64,000 bases of DNA from Sphingobacterium sp. xlx-96. GTDB taxonomy: Bacteria; Bacteroidota; Bacteroidia; Sphingobacteriales; Sphingobacteriaceae. The position numbers and the translations under genes were made by a program. The DNA lies in the NCBI RefSeq assembly GCF_011007365.1, contig NZ_WFKM01000001.1:496001-560000 (forward strand), read 5' to 3'. Under the pieces are notes generated by a model. It was not told the DNA's origin. It saw only the letters and a list, made by a program, of their open reading frames with translations, and searched no databases. Shown piece by piece: positions 61,288 through 64,000 of the stretch (position 1 is the stretch's first letter; each line of letters starts with the position of its first letter).

Positions 61288-62274
61288 ATGAAAATATTAT
61301 ACGCCATACAAGGTACAGGAAATGGGCATCTTTGTCGAGCAATGGATATCATTCCATGCTTGCAACAATTTGGTCAAGTTGATGTACTAATTAGCGGAAT
61401 TCAGGCCGATATTCAATTGCCTTTTGATATTACTTATAAACTGCATGGTCTTAGTTTTATTTTTGGAAAAAGTGGTGGCGTTGATTTATGGAAAACATTT
61501 ATGAGCTCAACGATCCGGAAGTTTATTCAAGAAATAAATTCAGTTCCTGTAGAAAATTATGATCTCGTTATCAACGATTTTGAGCCTATTACAGCATGGG
61601 CGTGTCATACAAAAGATATACGTTGTATTGGTTTGAGTCATCAAATTGGTGCATTGCATCCGGACAGTCCCAAGCCTGAAGAGGGGGATTTGATGGGTAA
61701 GTTTATTATGAAAAACTATGCGCCTGTATCAGACGCTTATGGGTTTCATTTTCAGTCCTACCATAAGTCGGTCTACACACCCGTAATACGGGAGTCCATA
61801 CGAAATTTAGAAGCTACGAAAAACAGCCATTATACCGTTTATTTACCATCTTATGACGACGCCCATCTTTTGAAACATTTGACAAAATTTGAGGACGTAA
61901 AGTGGGAGGTGTTTTCAAAGCACAATTCAAAGTCGTTACGGTATAAAAATGTAAGTATTAATCCTATTAACAGCGATGCTTTTGTGAAAAGTATGGCTTC
62001 TTCCGAGGGCGTATTGTGTGGGGCTGGATTCGAGACCCCAGCCGAAGCATTGTATCTAGGAAAGAAGGTCTTAGTGATTCCGATGAAAAATCAGTACGAA
62101 CAACATTTGAATGCTGCAGCTCTTGAAAAAATGGGAGTTCCTGTTATCAAAAGTCTAAAAAGAAAATACGAATATGATATCGAACTTTGGTTGAATAATA
62201 AAAGTAACGTTACCGTTGACTATCCAAATAACACAATGTCTATTATAGAAACAATCATAAATAACCATAGATGA
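61288..62274 (+). CDS. Glycosyltransferase-family protein (GT-B fold, GT28-like)
   Basis: Cytoplasmic protein of 328 aa (ATG 61288; an in-frame TTG at 61282 is discounted). N-terminal domain starts MKILYAIQGTGNGHLCRAMD (the GNGHLCRA pattern of MurG/UGT-like GT-B enzymes), then VINDFEPITAWACHTKDIRC. The C-terminal nucleotide-sugar domain has GVLCGAGFETPAEALYLGKK and VLVIPMKNQYEQHLNAA. Acceptor and donor unknown. Coupled by overlap to the FKBP gene. Confidence 0.82.
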   Translation: MKILYAIQGTGNGHLCRAMDIIPCLQQFGQVDVLISGIQADIQLPFDITYKLHGLSFIFGKSGGVDLWKTFMSSTIRKFIQEINSVPVENYDLVINDFEPITAWACHTKDIRCIGLSHQIGALHPDSPKPEEGDLMGKFIMKNYAPVSDAYGFHFQSYHKSVYTPVIRESIRNLEATKNSHYTVYLPSYDDAHLLKHLTKFEDVKWEVFSKHNSKSLRYKNVSINPINSDAFVKSMASSEGVLCGAGFETPAEALYLGKKVLVIPMKNQYEQHLNAAALEKMGVPVIKSLKRKYEYDIELWLNNKSNVTVDYPNNTMSIIETIINNHR

Positions 62275-63035
62275 AATTCAGATTAATGTGTGCTCTGGCA
62301 GTGGCAATGACAGGCTCATTATGTATCGCTAATGCGCAAACTGCCGTAAAAAGGCAGTCCGCAAAACCTCAAAACAGAAATGTTCAAAGCAGTAAGGCCG
62401 TTGTAAAAAAAGCAAATGTTGTTGTTTTAAAAAATGGACGAGATTCTTTGTCTTACGCGTTAGGTACTGATGTTGCTCGGTCATTAAAATCAAACGGGTT
62501 TGATTTAGATGTAAAATTACTTTCTGAAGGGATATCGAACTATTTCAAAGGTGATAATATTCTTTTAACGGAAGATAAGAGTGCGGAAATAATTCAGACT
62601 TCTGTCCGGAAGATGATGGAAGTGAAAAATGCCGAACTTCGTAAACCAGGAGAAGAATTTCTCGCTAAGAATAAGTTGAACCCGAATGTCAAAGTGACTG
62701 ACGAAGGTGTTCAGTATGAAATTTTAAAACAAGGAGATGGGCTTCGTCCTACTGTGTCTGATGAGGTTATTGTACACTATTTAGGAACATTGCCCAATGG
62801 CAATAAGTTTGATAGTTCCTATGATAGGAACGAGCCTCTTAACCTTTCTTTGTCTTCTGTCATAAAGGGTTGGCAGATTGGTATACCTTTGATGAATGTC
62901 GGAGCCAAGTACAGATTCTTTATCCCTTATAATCTAGCCTACGGCGAGCGTGGAACTGGTACCATACCTCCGTTCAGTCCATTAGTTTTCGAGGTTGAAC
63001 TTTTGGAAGTGAAGACTAAAGATGCAGCGGAATAA
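62271..63035 (+). CDS. Periplasmic FKBP-type peptidyl-prolyl isomerase
   Basis: Exported PPIase of 254 aa: signal peptide ending at CIANAQ, a Lys-rich linker, an N-terminal FKBP dimer domain (SLSYALGTDVARSLKSNGFD, VRKMMEVK) and C-terminal FKBP domain from about 150 (VSDEVIVHYLGTLPNGNKFD, VIKGWQIGIPLMNVGAKYRF, YNLAYGERGTGTIPPFSPLV). All catalytic-pocket aromatics are present. Speeds proline-limited folding of envelope proteins. Starts ATGA, coupled to the glycosyltransferase, and overlaps the next gene by 14 nt. Confidence 0.95.
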   Translation: MKFRLMCALAVAMTGSLCIANAQTAVKRQSAKPQNRNVQSSKAVVKKANVVVLKNGRDSLSYALGTDVARSLKSNGFDLDVKLLSEGISNYFKGDNILLTEDKSAEIIQTSVRKMMEVKNAELRKPGEEFLAKNKLNPNVKVTDEGVQYEILKQGDGLRPTVSDEVIVHYLGTLPNGNKFDSSYDRNEPLNLSLSSVIKGWQIGIPLMNVGAKYRFFIPYNLAYGERGTGTIPPFSPLVFEVELLEVKTKDAAE

Positions 63036-63918
63036 ATTAGGTAATTCAGGGATAGAGGTTACCCAACTTGGGTTTGGAGCAATGTCCCTTTCAGGAGAAG
63101 ATAGGTTAGCAGATATAAACCTGATCAAAGAGGCTTACTCCGAAGGAATCCATTATTTTGATACAGCCGATTTATATGGTAAAGGAGAGAATGAAAGATT
63201 GTTGGGTGAGGCGTTAACGGGAATCAGACAGGATATAATATTAGCTACTAAAGTCGGAAATGTATGGCATGAAGATGGCCCTGGTCGGGATTGGAATGTC
63301 TCTAAAGAATATCTTAATAAAGCCGTTGATGCATCTTTGGTCCGATTGAAGACTGATTATATTGATTTGTATCAGCTACATGGAGGTACTAATACCGATA
63401 ATTGCGAAGAAATCATCGAAACATTCGAGCGATTGAAAGAAACAGGGAAAATCAGAGCTTACGGTCTGTCTTCCATTCGGCCCAATGTATTTAAATATTA
63501 TTCAGAACATAGCGCTATCGTTTCCAATATGATGCAGTATAGTGTATTAGATACCAGACCAGAGGAGTATTTTACCTCTTTTCAATCTAATGACGTGAGT
63601 ATCATTGCTCGAGGAGCTTTGGCACAGGGAGTCTTAATCGGAAAGTCTGCTAAACCTTATCTGGCGACAGATGTGGATACCGTGACACATTTACAAGAGC
63701 AGATCACTTTAATCGCAAAATCTCAAGGCGTATCAAATCTTGCCATTGCACTAGCTTATGTTTTGCAAAATTCTATTATTGCCAGTGCTTTGGTAGGAAT
63801 CCGTAATAAGGCTCAACTAATAGAATTACTCCACGCTTATGAGGAGATAAGAACTTTAAATGCGAATCAATTTATACCTCTTGGAATTGATTCGCATTAT
63901 AAAGAACACAGAGATTAA
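63022..63918 (+). CDS. Aldo/keto reductase
   Basis: NADPH-dependent reductase of 298 aa, TIM barrel. Catalytic tetrad: Asp in FDTADLYGKGENERLLGEAL, Tyr in the same, Lys in ILATKVG and His in YQLHGGTN. Start motif LGNSGIEVTQLGFGAMSLSG is the family standard. Substrate not deducible. It overlaps the FKBP gene by 14 nt and is the last of the three-gene unit. Confidence 0.94.
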   Translation: MQRNKLGNSGIEVTQLGFGAMSLSGEDRLADINLIKEAYSEGIHYFDTADLYGKGENERLLGEALTGIRQDIILATKVGNVWHEDGPGRDWNVSKEYLNKAVDASLVRLKTDYIDLYQLHGGTNTDNCEEIIETFERLKETGKIRAYGLSSIRPNVFKYYSEHSAIVSNMMQYSVLDTRPEEYFTSFQSNDVSIIARGALAQGVLIGKSAKPYLATDVDTVTHLQEQITLIAKSQGVSNLAIALAYVLQNSIIASALVGIRNKAQLIELLHAYEEIRTLNANQFIPLGIDSHYKEHRD

Positions 63919-63921
63919 ATA

Positions 63922-64000
63922 TTATTTTGTAAAATACTTCTTGAGTAAATATTCTAAATCTTCAGGTGTATCTATGGCTTCGTTGGTGTGGCTGGATGTT
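63922..64000 (-). CDS. 3' end of a KdsB-like cytidylyltransferase gene (truncated by window edge)
   Basis: Only the last 26 codons are inside the window, stop at 63924-63922. They read ...HTNEAIDTPEDLEYLLKKYF, close to the IDTPEDLE ending usual for 3-deoxy-manno-octulosonate cytidylyltransferase (KdsB), which makes CMP-Kdo for lipopolysaccharide. The match rests on a few residues; it could also be another nucleotidyltransferase. Confidence 0.6.
   Translation of the reverse strand, partial: TSSHTNEAIDTPEDLEYLLKKYFTK

Overview
The window looks like a chromosomal segment of a Bacteroidota bacterium, most likely a Sphingobacteriaceae member (Sphingobacterium/Pedobacter-like). The grounds are: type IX secretion (T9SS) type-B sorting domains, PorP/SprF and PD40-OmpA proteins, TPR histidine kinases, promoters of the TTTG-N19/20-TAnnTTTG type, few Shine-Dalgarno sequences, low-to-moderate GC, and the content of the shikimate and mre loci. 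This assignment is inference from gene content; no database search was possible.

Layout. 1-5.4 kb: end of a TrkH/TrkA potassium uptake pair, two exported formylglycine sulfatases and a DUF1398-like protein. 5.4-6.8 kb: a gene-free stretch with a decayed insertion-sequence-like end, a perfect 25-bp hairpin inside an 11-bp outer inverted repeat, and an orphan terminator. 6.8-17.4 kb: a surface module made of a membrane-anchored LuxR-type regulator, two secreted proteins with a related N-terminal head (one of 1023 aa with almost DNA-identical 264- and 276-bp tandem repeats), a T9SS type-B cargo, PorP/SprF and a TPR-PD40-OmpA protein. A GTA-rich motif lies upstream of this operon and again just after it. 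17.6-23.3 kb: a small transposase-like HTH ORF, an AraC regulator, an AGCS symporter, a trans-sulfuration PLP enzyme and a zinc alcohol dehydrogenase. 23.3-27.7 kb: an uncharacterised tail-anchored protein, an exported 26-aa-repeat protein, a lipoprotein-TPR histidine kinase with a degenerate ATP lid, its response regulator, and a cold-shock protein. 27.8-32.1 kb: tRNA-Arg(TCT), YceI, tRNA-Ser(TGA), RlmH, a 38-aa membrane protein, a Nudix hydrolase, a DUF1080 lipoprotein and a hypothetical. 32.4-34.8 kb: a fused alpha/beta 2-oxoacid dehydrogenase E1.

34.9-40.4 kb holds the aromatic amino-acid operon on the minus strand (pheA, aroG-chorismate mutase, aroA, aroC, ROK kinase). Upstream of pheA there is a complete attenuator that I consider the best find in the window: a canonical Bacteroidota promoter, a 21-codon leader ORF containing YNYFYFFYF, a leader segment able to form an antiterminator, and a perfect 16-bp terminator hairpin with a U-tract. 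It would let Phe/Tyr-tRNA charging control the operon. 40.7-43.0 kb: EamA transporter, IMPACT/YigZ protein and nucleoside phosphorylase, translationally coupled. 43.0-48.8 kb: the cell-shape operon mreB-mreC-mreD-mrdA-rodA (minus strand) with a terminator-like hairpin between mreB and mreC. 48.9-57.6 kb: M1 metallopeptidase, thioesterase, DUF819 protein, two Gfo/Idh/MocA oxidoreductases, a second TPR-PD40-OmpA protein and QueE. 57.7-64 kb: a second T9SS type-B cargo, a zinc phospholipase C-like lipoprotein/nuclease, a glycosyltransferase, FKBP isomerase, aldo/keto reductase and the end of a KdsB-like gene.
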